Part shown: positions 17,974 through 26,041 of the stretch, one piece after another
Layout of the letters: each line of letters begins with the position of its first letter
Numbering within the stretch: the stretch's first letter is position 1
Assembly: GCF_008033385.1 (NCBI RefSeq)
Contig: NZ_VOGY01000004.1
Span: forward strand, 124,001-188,000
Direction of reading: 5' to 3'
Source: Algibacter pacificus
Lineage (GTDB): Bacteria > Bacteroidota > Bacteroidia > Flavobacteriales > Flavobacteriaceae
DNA length: 64,000 nt
Notes under the pieces: generated by a model
What the model was told of the DNA's origin: nothing
The model's database searches: none
Seen by the model: the letters and a program-made list of their open reading frames with translations, nothing else
Translations under genes and position numbers: made by a program

Positions 17974-18024
17974 CAAAGATTCATCAGATAACTAAAGCAA
18001 TCGTTCTGAATTATAATTTGAAAC
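17974..18024 (-). promoter_or_regulatory. Promoter with 28-bp conserved box (copy 2)
   Basis: Box at 17997-18024, 27/28 identical to 14347-14374, with CAAAGATT at 17974-17981 (23 bp away, as in copy 1). On the minus strand the -7-like element reads AATCTTTG. It lies between the AraC-type regulator gene and the lipoprotein hydrolase gene. Confidence 0.7.
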
Positions 18025-18041
18025 GAACTGATTAAGATTTG

Positions 18042-19814
18042 CTACGAATTGGCTTTTAACCAAACCTTAGGGGTAATGCCCTCCGTTTTTTTGAAATAAG
18101 TATTAAACACACTTTTAGAATTAAAGCCGCTATCATAAGCTAATCCAAGAATGGTGAGGTGTGAATTTTTAGGATCTAAGGCTATGGTTTTAAAATAATT
18201 TAAACGGTATGAATTAACAAAGTCATTGAAATTAGCATCAAACACTTGGTTAATTAAATAGGACATTTTATTTGTATTTAACCCTAAAACATCTGCAACG
18301 TTTTTTAGTGTTAATTGCGGATTTAAATACGGTTCGTCTTTCTTAAAATACGAGAGCAGTTCTTCTTTTAAACTAACTATTTGTTGTTTACCCAAAAGAA
18401 TTGAGTGTGATTCTTCTTGCTCTATTTGAAGGGGTTTAACATCTTGTAAAACTAAATTTGATTGATGCAGTTCAGAAAATCCATTAAGATTATGTAGCTG
18501 ATGCAAAAAAGGTTCTTGCCTAAAGTTGATGACTTGACCTCGTCTATGATTAACCATTTCTTTTAAGCGAGAAAAACCAATTTCTTTATGGTTTGAATTA
18601 CATAAAATAAATATATCGTAAGGAACTAACATTGTTAATTCATTGTCTCCTTTTGACCATTTTGAAATATCATCATTTATTATTTCCGAATCCTTTTTAT
18701 TAATGAGGTTAAACAATAGGTTTTTTTCTTCAATTAATGAGGTATTCTGAATAAACAAGTTAAACTGCTCAATGTCATTCAACCATATCAAACAAAAACA
18801 TTTTAAATGATGTGCCAATTCTAGTTGAGGGTTCAACGTTAACGCGTAGTCTATTGTTTTTAGTGCTCTATCAAATTGACGTTGATAGTAGTAAATATGA
18901 GCTAAGGTGTAATGATTGTTAGCCGAAAGCGGATCTACCTCTAATAATTTGTTGGCATATTGTAAAGCAACATCAAAAATACCGAGAGCAATACATAATT
19001 CTGCCATCGCTTCTAAACCATCTATGTGATTTGGGTTTATCTCTAATACTTTATTTATATGTAGGTAAGCATTTTTAAAATCCCATTCTTCCCAGAAAAA
19101 CTTACCTACAAAAGATAATGGATATTCTGGTAAAGAGGTATCTATTTCCTTAGCAATTAGCAAATTACTTATTGCTAAATCCATCGCTTCTTGATAGGGC
19201 ATATAGCCCCACATTGCCAATAAGCCATAACATTGCAAATTGGCATAGTAAGCTTTTGCATAATTCTTATCGAGCGCAATGGCTTGGTTGTAAAATGTAA
19301 TAGCCTCTTTTATGCTTTCGGGTGTCCATTTTAATTGTAATGAACGTCCTTTTAAAAACAATTGGTAAGCCTCAATATTGCTTGTGGGTTGTTTAATGAG
19401 GTGATCTTGTACTTCAAAATGCCCAAAATTGTTTCTGACCTCTTCTGCAATCGCTAAACTAATTTCGTCTTCTAATTCAAAAATGTTAATCAGTTCTCTA
19501 TCGTATTTTTTGGACCAATAATGTATTCCATCCACAACATCTATTAACTGTGCTGTTATTCTAACCTTATCTTGTGCTTTTTTTATACTCCCTTCAAGAA
19601 TTGTGTTTACACTTAATTGCTTACCAATTTCTCTAATATCAATATCCTTTCCTTTAAAAGCAAAAGAAGAAGTTCTTGCTATAACTTTTAAGCCATTAAC
19701 CTTTGTTAATGCATTGATTATTTCTTCTGTAATACCATCACAAAAATAATCGTTATCAATATCACTGCTCATATTGACGAAAGGAAGGACTGCTATAGAT
19801 TGTGTATTTTTCAT
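18042..19814 (-). CDS. TolB-like/TPR/AraC-type transcriptional regulator
   Basis: 590 residues. The N-terminal part is a TolB-like domain (SIAVLPFVNMSSDIDNDYFC, VNTILEGSIKKAQDKVRITA). A tetratricopeptide array follows (about 160-340, for example YNQAIALDKNYAKAYYANLQ), and the last 100 residues are an AraC-type double helix-turn-helix ending SKSVFNTYFKKTEGITPKVW. Such regulators are frequent in Flavobacteria next to their target genes. The 28-bp box in front of the neighbouring hydrolase and of the 14261 gene is the likely operator. Its ATG abuts the stop codon of the upstream Argonaute gene with no gap, so it appears to depend on the Argonaute transcript or on a promoter inside that gene. Confidence 0.85.
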   Translation of the reverse strand: MKNTQSIAVLPFVNMSSDIDNDYFCDGITEEIINALTKVNGLKVIARTSSFAFKGKDIDIREIGKQLSVNTILEGSIKKAQDKVRITAQLIDVVDGIHYWSKKYDRELINIFELEDEISLAIAEEVRNNFGHFEVQDHLIKQPTSNIEAYQLFLKGRSLQLKWTPESIKEAITFYNQAIALDKNYAKAYYANLQCYGLLAMWGYMPYQEAMDLAISNLLIAKEIDTSLPEYPLSFVGKFFWEEWDFKNAYLHINKVLEINPNHIDGLEAMAELCIALGIFDVALQYANKLLEVDPLSANNHYTLAHIYYYQRQFDRALKTIDYALTLNPQLELAHHLKCFCLIWLNDIEQFNLFIQNTSLIEEKNLLFNLINKKDSEIINDDISKWSKGDNELTMLVPYDIFILCNSNHKEIGFSRLKEMVNHRRGQVINFRQEPFLHQLHNLNGFSELHQSNLVLQDVKPLQIEQEESHSILLGKQQIVSLKEELLSYFKKDEPYLNPQLTLKNVADVLGLNTNKMSYLINQVFDANFNDFVNSYRLNYFKTIALDPKNSHLTILGLAYDSGFNSKSVFNTYFKKTEGITPKVWLKANS

Positions 19815-21842
19815 TTATAAAAACCAAAGGTTATTTTTACCGAAGTCAGGTAGTTTATCGCCTTCAAAATGAGGGAATATTTGAGCTACCATTTCTGGGT
19901 ATTTTATGGTTACTGGTAAGTTTTGTTGTTTTACGGATTTCCAATACATTCTGCTGAATTGATATACTTGGTCTATCAACTCTTTTACAATTGCTATATC
20001 CTCAAAATAGTCTTTCTTGGTACAATATAGACTTAGTTTTACAGGGAATGGATAATCTCTGACTTTATCATTTTCGCTATACTTAGCATTGTTGAATAAC
20101 AAATATTTTAGATGTGCAATTTCTATGATTGTACCACTTAAAGGCATTAAGGCATCATCATTGGTATCAAACGCTACATAGTCGCTTGATTCTGTTTTGT
20201 TGATGGTTACTATGACTATTGGAATATCTAATTTTAATCGACTTAAAGTCTTTTGAATTGGGTCTATTTCATCTTTGCTTATTGGTTTATAGTAGTGAAT
20301 GATTAGCCTTTCTGCTTTGTTATCATTATCCACAACAAATTTTAAAATCTGTTTTCCTATTGCTCCAGCTATTAAGTCAAATTCATTATCTCTAAAACAA
20401 TCAAAGCCTTTAAACTCTCCCTTGTTATTAAAACAAAATGCACTACCTACAAAACGAGTATTGGTTTCCATAGATTTAAAAGCACCTACGCCCACAATCA
20501 ATTCTTGTTTGAGTTCTCTATCTAAACGCCAAGGAATACCGTCTATTTTAGCCAATAATGCAGGTGTGATATTCTCTAAGAATGCACCAAAATAGGCGTT
20601 ATTGATACTCTCTTTATAAATGACTTGTGAGGTTATTTCGTGTTTTAAAAGTTCTTCTTTGACTTGATAATACAAGTGTTTGTTATCTTCATCCTCTTTA
20701 TGAATAGGGCTTACGTAAACCGCTACATACCTTGTATTTGGTTGTTTCTCTAAATTGATTAGATGATGTTTGATTTCTTTGATTGCAGTATCTGGACTGT
20801 CAAAAGCTAAACTGGTATCGTTATCCATATAAAATGGCTGACGAATATGTTTTTTTAGCGGTGGGAAGTAAGATTTATAACCTTTCTCAAAATAATTGTA
20901 CAAAGGAATTACATAATCTTTTCTATCAGGTTTATGGTATATAAAAAAGAACCTTACATTATCGTGTGGACTTGCTTTATAAGGACCAGGATTTTTCATT
21001 CCTACTTTTGGGTCTATACCTACGCCATCATAAAACCTTAAATTGTTTGAGTGATAATGTGTTTGCAATACTTCATCTTCTGGAATATCAAAAAAGCCAT
21101 TTTCATCTAATGGAAGTATGGCTCTAAATTCATCTGTATTTAGATAGTTGTTGTAAAAAGTGGTTATATAATTAAAGTAAGGTTTGTATCTATTGCCTTT
21201 TCTTGGTACTGTATGCGGTATTTCTAAATGGTTTTTAAGTGGTATATTGAGTAATGGATATACTTGGCCTAAATGCTGTTTAGCATCTTCTGTAAGGTAT
21301 TTAAAACGCTGTATTTCTTTGTTGTAAACTACTGTTTTGAAATATTCCGTAGGAATGTTGATTTCATCAATACTTGTGGTAGCAACTTTAGAAGTGCTAT
21401 CATAAGATAAAAGCAATGCAGGACTTTTAGTTAAGCCTGAAAATTCAATTTTTAGGGTGTATTTGTTATAGCTGTTGTATTTGGTTGTTGATGCTTTAGC
21501 GTCTAATAACCACACTTCTATATCGCCTACATAATTGAATTGTATTGCATCTGCAATATCAATGAAATAATGATATACCAAACGTGTATAAAGGTGCTTT
21601 GCAAACTTTGTACTGCTGTATAAATCTACTTTGGTTTTGAGTATACAATCTTCTGTATCTTTAAAATTGGTGTAGTAGTATTTATGCCTTACAACTTCTT
21701 CTTTTTGGTTATCCCATAACTCATTGGGAAGCTCGGTTCTGTGTATAGGGAAATAACCTTCTTTTTTCTCAGTATAAAATCCAAACTCCTTCTGAATAGA
21801 AGGGTGTTTGAATGGGATGATATTTATTGTAAGGTTTTTCAC
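19815..21842 (-). CDS. Prokaryotic Argonaute, PAZ-less, PIWI catalytic residues absent
   Basis: 675 residues, started by a GTG that immediately follows the hsdR stop. Residues about 60-270 look like the N/L1/L2 part of Argonaute; I see no PAZ. RFYDGVGIDPKVG and GPYKA (about 269-290) mark the L2-to-MID transition. The MID has SQVIYKESINNAYF and LLAKIDGIPWRL (405-440), keeping the Gln and Lys expected to hold a guide 5' phosphate. In PIWI the first catalytic Asp position reads VGVGAF (449-454), the third reads IIHYYKP instead of IHRDG, and the end is PHFEGDKLPDFGKNNLWFL, so slicing is unlikely. The C-terminal LWFL matches pAgos. It should bind a nucleic acid guide and recruit another effector; HsdR is the obvious candidate. 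Confidence 0.85.
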   Translation of the reverse strand: MKNLTINIIPFKHPSIQKEFGFYTEKKEGYFPIHRTELPNELWDNQKEEVVRHKYYYTNFKDTEDCILKTKVDLYSSTKFAKHLYTRLVYHYFIDIADAIQFNYVGDIEVWLLDAKASTTKYNSYNKYTLKIEFSGLTKSPALLLSYDSTSKVATTSIDEINIPTEYFKTVVYNKEIQRFKYLTEDAKQHLGQVYPLLNIPLKNHLEIPHTVPRKGNRYKPYFNYITTFYNNYLNTDEFRAILPLDENGFFDIPEDEVLQTHYHSNNLRFYDGVGIDPKVGMKNPGPYKASPHDNVRFFFIYHKPDRKDYVIPLYNYFEKGYKSYFPPLKKHIRQPFYMDNDTSLAFDSPDTAIKEIKHHLINLEKQPNTRYVAVYVSPIHKEDEDNKHLYYQVKEELLKHEITSQVIYKESINNAYFGAFLENITPALLAKIDGIPWRLDRELKQELIVGVGAFKSMETNTRFVGSAFCFNNKGEFKGFDCFRDNEFDLIAGAIGKQILKFVVDNDNKAERLIIHYYKPISKDEIDPIQKTLSRLKLDIPIVIVTINKTESSDYVAFDTNDDALMPLSGTIIEIAHLKYLLFNNAKYSENDKVRDYPFPVKLSLYCTKKDYFEDIAIVKELIDQVYQFSRMYWKSVKQQNLPVTIKYPEMVAQIFPHFEGDKLPDFGKNNLWFL

Positions 21843-24794
21843 TTATAATTGCTGTTGATTATCATTTTGTTGCTTCCATATTTTATCAAAAACAAAGTCT
21901 AAATATTGACGTTTGAAGTCTGGGTCGTCTGTGAATTTTTTATATAAGTCTGTGTATTGAAAAATCACATCTTGCATTAAGTCTTCCACTTTTTTATCCG
22001 AAGTTATTTTAGCGTTTTGCTTATCGCTGTTCTTAACTGCATTAACGGTAACTTCATCACGTGCAAAGTCTGCTGGTAATTGCTCAAACAAGAAGTTTTT
22101 TACTTTATCATCATCAGACCAATTATCTATACCAAATCTTGTATTAAATTCATTGATAATCGCTTCTAATTCTTCAAAACCAAGTTCTCCTTTTTTACCT
22201 TTCATTACAGGTGGCGTTGGGTCTAATTCTTCATCTCCTTTTAATTTGATGTTTTCTTGTGTGGTTTTTGTTAAACGGTAACTATCTAAGTCTATAGCTT
22301 CTAAAATACCTTTGGCTAAATCTTCAATTTCTTCTGGCTTTATCTTAGGTATTAAAAATTTTAAAAACCAATACAGACGTTCCCAATAGACATTGCTGAA
22401 TGAAAGTATTTTAGAAAGAAAGGCATAAGTTCTAAAGAATGATTTTGCTTTTACATAAAAATCTATTTGTGCATCTTCATCAAGTTCAGATTTAAACGCA
22501 GCTACACATTTATCGATAATTGGGTCTAATTCTTGACGGTCTGCTTCTTTAAAATATAGTTCCGTAAAGTTTACAATATCGTCCTGTGCATAGACTTGTG
22601 CATTGTCTAAAGCATCTTGTAAGTCGTTTAGCTTATTAGCATCTGTTTCTTCACTTAAAATAGTAGTGGTATAGAAGGGTTCAAATGCTTTTTTAATATC
22701 TTCTGTTGAGTTGAAAAAATCCATTACAAACGTATCTTCTTTATACGGTTTGTAAGCTCTGTTTAATCTAGATAAAGTCTGTACTGCTTGAACATCTGCC
22801 AATTTTTTATCTACATACATTGTATGTAAAAGAGGTTGGTCGAAACCAGTTTGAAATTTATTAGCTACAATTAAGAAACGGTACTCCTTTTTCTTAAACT
22901 CATTTGGAATGTCATTACTTGGGAAACCGTTTAATTTCGCTTCATCTACATCTTCACCATCTAATTCTTTTGTGCCTGAAAATGCAACAATAGCTTTGTA
23001 AGGCGAATTGATTTCCTTCAAGTATTCTTTAAATGCCTGGAAGTATTTAATTGCATTATTAATGCTTTTACAAACTACCATAGCCTTTGCCTGACCGTTT
23101 ATCTGCTTTCTAATATCTGTATGAAAATGGTCTAACATTACTTTAGATTTTTCCATAATAGAAAACGGATGACTTTCTACATACGCCCTTAACTTCTTAT
23201 TTGCTTGACGTGTTTCAAACTCTGGATTATCTTCTACCGCTTTATCTAATTTGTAGTAAGATTGGTACGTTGTATAATTTTTAAGGACATCAAGGATAAA
23301 TTCTTCCTCAATAGCCTGTTTCATTGTATAGGTATCAAATGCCTTAAATTTTCCTTCTGCTGTTTGTGTACCAAAGGTTTCTAAAGTTTTGTTTTTAGGT
23401 GTTGCGGTAAAAGCAAAATAACTCCCGTTTTTAAGCATTTTACGGTTTTCAATCAATTCATTGATAACATCTTCAGATGTTGGAGGCTCTTGTTCTTCTC
23501 CGTAAGGCGTTTCTTTTTCAGATAATACCCAGTTCATTTTACTGGCTGTTTCTCCACTTTGACTACTATGTGCTTCATCAATAAGTATGGCGAACTTTTT
23601 AGCTTGTAGAGTTCCTATTTCATCTATGATGAAAGGGAACTTTTGAACGGTGGTTACGATTATCTTCTTACCATCTTCTAAAGCTTGTTTGAGTTGACGA
23701 CTTCCTTTGTCTATGGCTTCAACAACACTATTTACCTGAGCAAATTGCTTGATGTTATCTCTAATTTGTTTGTCTAAAACTCGTCTATCGGTAACTACTA
23801 TGACACTATCAAAGACAGCTTCTGTATATTCTGTATTATGCAGACTTACTAATTGATGAGCTAACCAAGTAATGGAATTTGATTTACCTGAACCTGCTGA
23901 ATGTTGTATCAAGTATTTTTGACCTACTCCGTTTTCTTTAGCGTGGCCTAAAATGGTTTTAACCGCTCTTAATTGGTGGTATCTTGGGAAAATTAACTTG
24001 CGTTTTATTTTGCCTGTATCTTCATCTTTTTCCTCAACTATTTGGGCATAGTTTTCAATGATATTACTAAAACTTTCTTTGGTTAATATGTCTTTCCAGA
24101 GGTAATCTGTTTTTAGTCCATTTGGGTTTAATGGATTTCCAGCACCATCATCATTTCCTTTATTGAATGGTAAAAAGAATGTTTTAGTACCACTCAAATG
24201 GGTTGTCATATACACTAAGTCTGCATCTACTGCAAAGTGTACCATACATCTGCCAAATGTAAATAGGGCTTCTTTTGGGTCTCTATCGTTTTGATATTGA
24301 CGAATGGCATTTTTTACATTTTGTCCTGTCCATTGATTCTTTAATTCTAAAGTACTTACTGGTAATCCGTTTATAGAGACTACCATATCTAATGAATTAC
24401 TATTGGCTAAACTGTAATATAACTGACGAGTAACTGAAAAGATATTTGCTTTATATTGTTTTTGTGCAGTTTGGTTTAAATGTGATGTTGGTTTTTTATA
24501 GTAGAGTTGTACTCTAAGGTCTAAATCTTTAATACCGTTACGCAAAATCTCAATAATTCCTTTTTGACGAATTTGGTCTGTCAATCTTTTAACAAACTTT
24601 TCTTCTCCTCTTTTTAGAATGGTATCGTAAGCAAGAGGTTGTGTTTCCTTAATAAACTCGAAGAGCAATTTTTTATTAATGCAAAGGTCTCTGTCGTAAT
24701 CTGCACTATAACTTTGACGGTAGCCATTATTTTCTATCAAATGTTTTTCTATGATAGTTTCTAAGCCTTTTTCTGAGGTATCGGATGTTTGCAT
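21843..24794 (-). CDS. hsdR: Type I restriction endonuclease R subunit (HsdR) without adjacent M/S
   Basis: The proper start is the ATG at 24792-24794 (983 residues); an upstream extension to 24911 runs into the preceding gene and lacks family likeness. Order: PD-(D/E)xK nuclease with D136 and ELK at 150-152 (SLDMVVSINGLPVSTLELK), superfamily-2 helicase with Walker A HSAGSGKS (298-305) and DEAH (406-409), later helicase motifs (VANKFQTGFDQPLLHTMYVD, TLSRLNRAY), and a C-terminal coupling region. HsdR normally joins M2S to translocate DNA and cut. No hsdM or hsdS lies in this operon; the only ones in the window are the broken copies 13 kb away. The gene is intact, is preceded by an Abi_2 gene and is directly followed by the Argonaute. 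Confidence 0.93.
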   Translation of the reverse strand: MQTSDTSEKGLETIIEKHLIENNGYRQSYSADYDRDLCINKKLLFEFIKETQPLAYDTILKRGEEKFVKRLTDQIRQKGIIEILRNGIKDLDLRVQLYYKKPTSHLNQTAQKQYKANIFSVTRQLYYSLANSNSLDMVVSINGLPVSTLELKNQWTGQNVKNAIRQYQNDRDPKEALFTFGRCMVHFAVDADLVYMTTHLSGTKTFFLPFNKGNDDGAGNPLNPNGLKTDYLWKDILTKESFSNIIENYAQIVEEKDEDTGKIKRKLIFPRYHQLRAVKTILGHAKENGVGQKYLIQHSAGSGKSNSITWLAHQLVSLHNTEYTEAVFDSVIVVTDRRVLDKQIRDNIKQFAQVNSVVEAIDKGSRQLKQALEDGKKIIVTTVQKFPFIIDEIGTLQAKKFAILIDEAHSSQSGETASKMNWVLSEKETPYGEEQEPPTSEDVINELIENRKMLKNGSYFAFTATPKNKTLETFGTQTAEGKFKAFDTYTMKQAIEEEFILDVLKNYTTYQSYYKLDKAVEDNPEFETRQANKKLRAYVESHPFSIMEKSKVMLDHFHTDIRKQINGQAKAMVVCKSINNAIKYFQAFKEYLKEINSPYKAIVAFSGTKELDGEDVDEAKLNGFPSNDIPNEFKKKEYRFLIVANKFQTGFDQPLLHTMYVDKKLADVQAVQTLSRLNRAYKPYKEDTFVMDFFNSTEDIKKAFEPFYTTTILSEETDANKLNDLQDALDNAQVYAQDDIVNFTELYFKEADRQELDPIIDKCVAAFKSELDEDAQIDFYVKAKSFFRTYAFLSKILSFSNVYWERLYWFLKFLIPKIKPEEIEDLAKGILEAIDLDSYRLTKTTQENIKLKGDEELDPTPPVMKGKKGELGFEELEAIINEFNTRFGIDNWSDDDKVKNFLFEQLPADFARDEVTVNAVKNSDKQNAKITSDKKVEDLMQDVIFQYTDLYKKFTDDPDFKRQYLDFVFDKIWKQQNDNQQQL

Positions 24795-24825
24795 AGTTAT
24801 ATATAGCTGTCTTTTTATTTTATTA

Positions 24826-25719
24826 TTATTTCCATAATGGTTCGTTTTGCCAATTTTTAGGGAACCCCATTTTATACAAAGGTGTATTTGGGAACTCTTG
24901 AAATAAATCAAACAATTCTTCTTTTAAATGATGCCCTGGACTTATTATGTTATTCATATATAATATGGCAGAAACCAATGGAAATATTTTTCTGCGTTGA
25001 TGTTGATTTGGTACATAGCTTAAAAGTGGATATTTTGTACTTTTAGGCCAATCGTACTTATTTATAATTACCCTGTTCCATAATCTACTATGATGGGCAA
25101 CAATGTTTCTTATGTAGGTAACACTTAACAACCAACTGGCTAAATACTTTTGATTATTTAAACCAAACTCATTGGCTATTGTAGATTTTTCAGGCAATTG
25201 GTGGTTTACATTTCTATATAATTTAGATAAAGTACCCAATGTGATTACCTCTAAAGACTTCCAACATTCAGGCGTATCTTTTGGGTGATTTTCAAAATGT
25301 TTTACGATAAATTCTTCGCTACTATCTGTGACATCTTTTTCTAATTTTGCTATAAATTTATTGTGATGGTATGCGTTTTGAAATAATTTTGGGTCGTAAT
25401 GCCAATGTGGACCATATTTTAAAGACATATGATACATCAGCTTAGTACGCAATGCAACTTCTATACGCTCTATGGCATTGAATATGATTAATCTAAAATG
25501 CCTATCGAAGTTGTAAAAGTCTATGACATCTTCAAAGTAACTATTAGGAGCGAATTTGTGATTTATTTTATCTATTTGCATTTCCCACCAATAGCCTTTT
25601 AAGCGGTAATAACTAATATTGCCTAAAAAGTGTGGGGCATCTGCAACATTATGAAAGAGCATATCTCTATCTTGTAGCAACTGTATTTGTTCTTGTATGG
25701 TTTTAGCTGGTTTTGGCAT
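24826..25719 (-). CDS. Abi_2 (AbiD/AbiF-type) abortive infection protein
   Basis: 297 residues of the Abi_2 family, whose members are HEPN-fold proteins. Family marks: FLGNISYYRLKGYWWEMQ near residue 40, FDRHFRLIIFNAIERIEVAL near 80, and TYIRNIVAHHSRLWNR near 205, containing the HEPN Rx4H motif RNIVAH (204-209). Such proteins are thought to act as RNases that stop growth on phage infection. It is the first gene after the 320-bp regulatory gap and sits 31 bp upstream of the hsdR start. Abi_2 genes are often found beside type I restriction genes, which fits. Confidence 0.9.
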   Translation of the reverse strand: MPKPAKTIQEQIQLLQDRDMLFHNVADAPHFLGNISYYRLKGYWWEMQIDKINHKFAPNSYFEDVIDFYNFDRHFRLIIFNAIERIEVALRTKLMYHMSLKYGPHWHYDPKLFQNAYHHNKFIAKLEKDVTDSSEEFIVKHFENHPKDTPECWKSLEVITLGTLSKLYRNVNHQLPEKSTIANEFGLNNQKYLASWLLSVTYIRNIVAHHSRLWNRVIINKYDWPKSTKYPLLSYVPNQHQRRKIFPLVSAILYMNNIISPGHHLKEELFDLFQEFPNTPLYKMGFPKNWQNEPLWK

Positions 25720-25756
25720 TAACGCAATGTGTTTTGAGTTAATGAAACAGGCTTAG

Positions 25757-25806
25757 AAAAAAAGAAAAGACCTCCCAAGTGTGCATCAAAGAGAGGCAAA
25801 GGAGGT
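25757..25806 (-). terminator. Terminator-like hairpin 2 before abi
   Basis: On the minus strand, ACCTCC pairs with GGAGGT (plus-strand arms 25770-25775 and 25801-25806) around a 25-base loop, followed by TCTTTTCTTTTTTT. It is built like hairpin 1. The loop is long, so its strength is uncertain. Confidence 0.5.
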
Positions 25807-25830
25807 GTATTATGTGTTATGGAATGGTCT

Positions 25831-25877
25831 AAAAAAAAGAAGACCCACTTGCTGTTCTTACGGGAAGCAGAATGGGT
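25831..25877 (-). terminator. Terminator-like hairpin 1 / possible small RNA end
   Basis: On the minus strand ACCCA pairs with TGGGT (arms 25873-25877 and 25843-25847), with further imperfect pairing inside (CTGCTTCCC against GAACAGCAAG), followed by TCTTCTTTTTTTT. It starts only a few bases after the predicted transcription start, so it could be an attenuator or end a transcript of about 50 nt. Confidence 0.55.
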
Positions 25878-25887
25878 ACTGTTACCG

Positions 25888-25920
25888 CAAAGATACGTAT
25901 AAACGTATGATTTCACCAAA
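25888..25920 (-). promoter_or_regulatory. Bacteroidota promoter with ATACGT palindrome
   Basis: Minus-strand TTTG (25917-25920), a 21-bp spacer, and TATCTTTG (25888-25895) fit the Bacteroidota -33/-7 consensus. The palindrome ATACGT-ATAA-ACGTAT (25893-25908) lies in the spacer and overlaps the -7 box, a position suited to repression, perhaps by the XRE protein at 27054-27347. Confidence 0.65.
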
Positions 25921-26041
25921 CTTTTTAACAAAATTGTGATACTTATTAACATTGAAATACGTTTAAACCTCTTGACAACAAGTTTTTTAATACTGTTTTG
26001 AGTATTTAGAGTTTGGTGATTGATTTTATACGTACTTTTCA

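Larger units (their letters stand above)
25720..26041 (-). promoter_or_regulatory. Regulatory gap: promoter, palindromes and two tandem hairpins
   Basis: 322 bp between rhuM and abi with no credible gene; a 107-residue frame across it has no protein character. In the direction of transcription it holds a TTTG/TATCTTTG promoter with an ATACGT palindrome in it, then two terminator-like hairpins with T-runs, then 38 bp to the abi start. Two more ATACGT half-sites are at 25957-25962 and 26028-26033. The parts are listed separately. Confidence 0.65.

Noticed and set aside
24795-24911. Longer N-terminus for HsdR starting at 24911
   Set aside because: The extra 39 residues overlap the abi gene and do not resemble HsdR, while MQTSDTSEKGLE at 24794 does.
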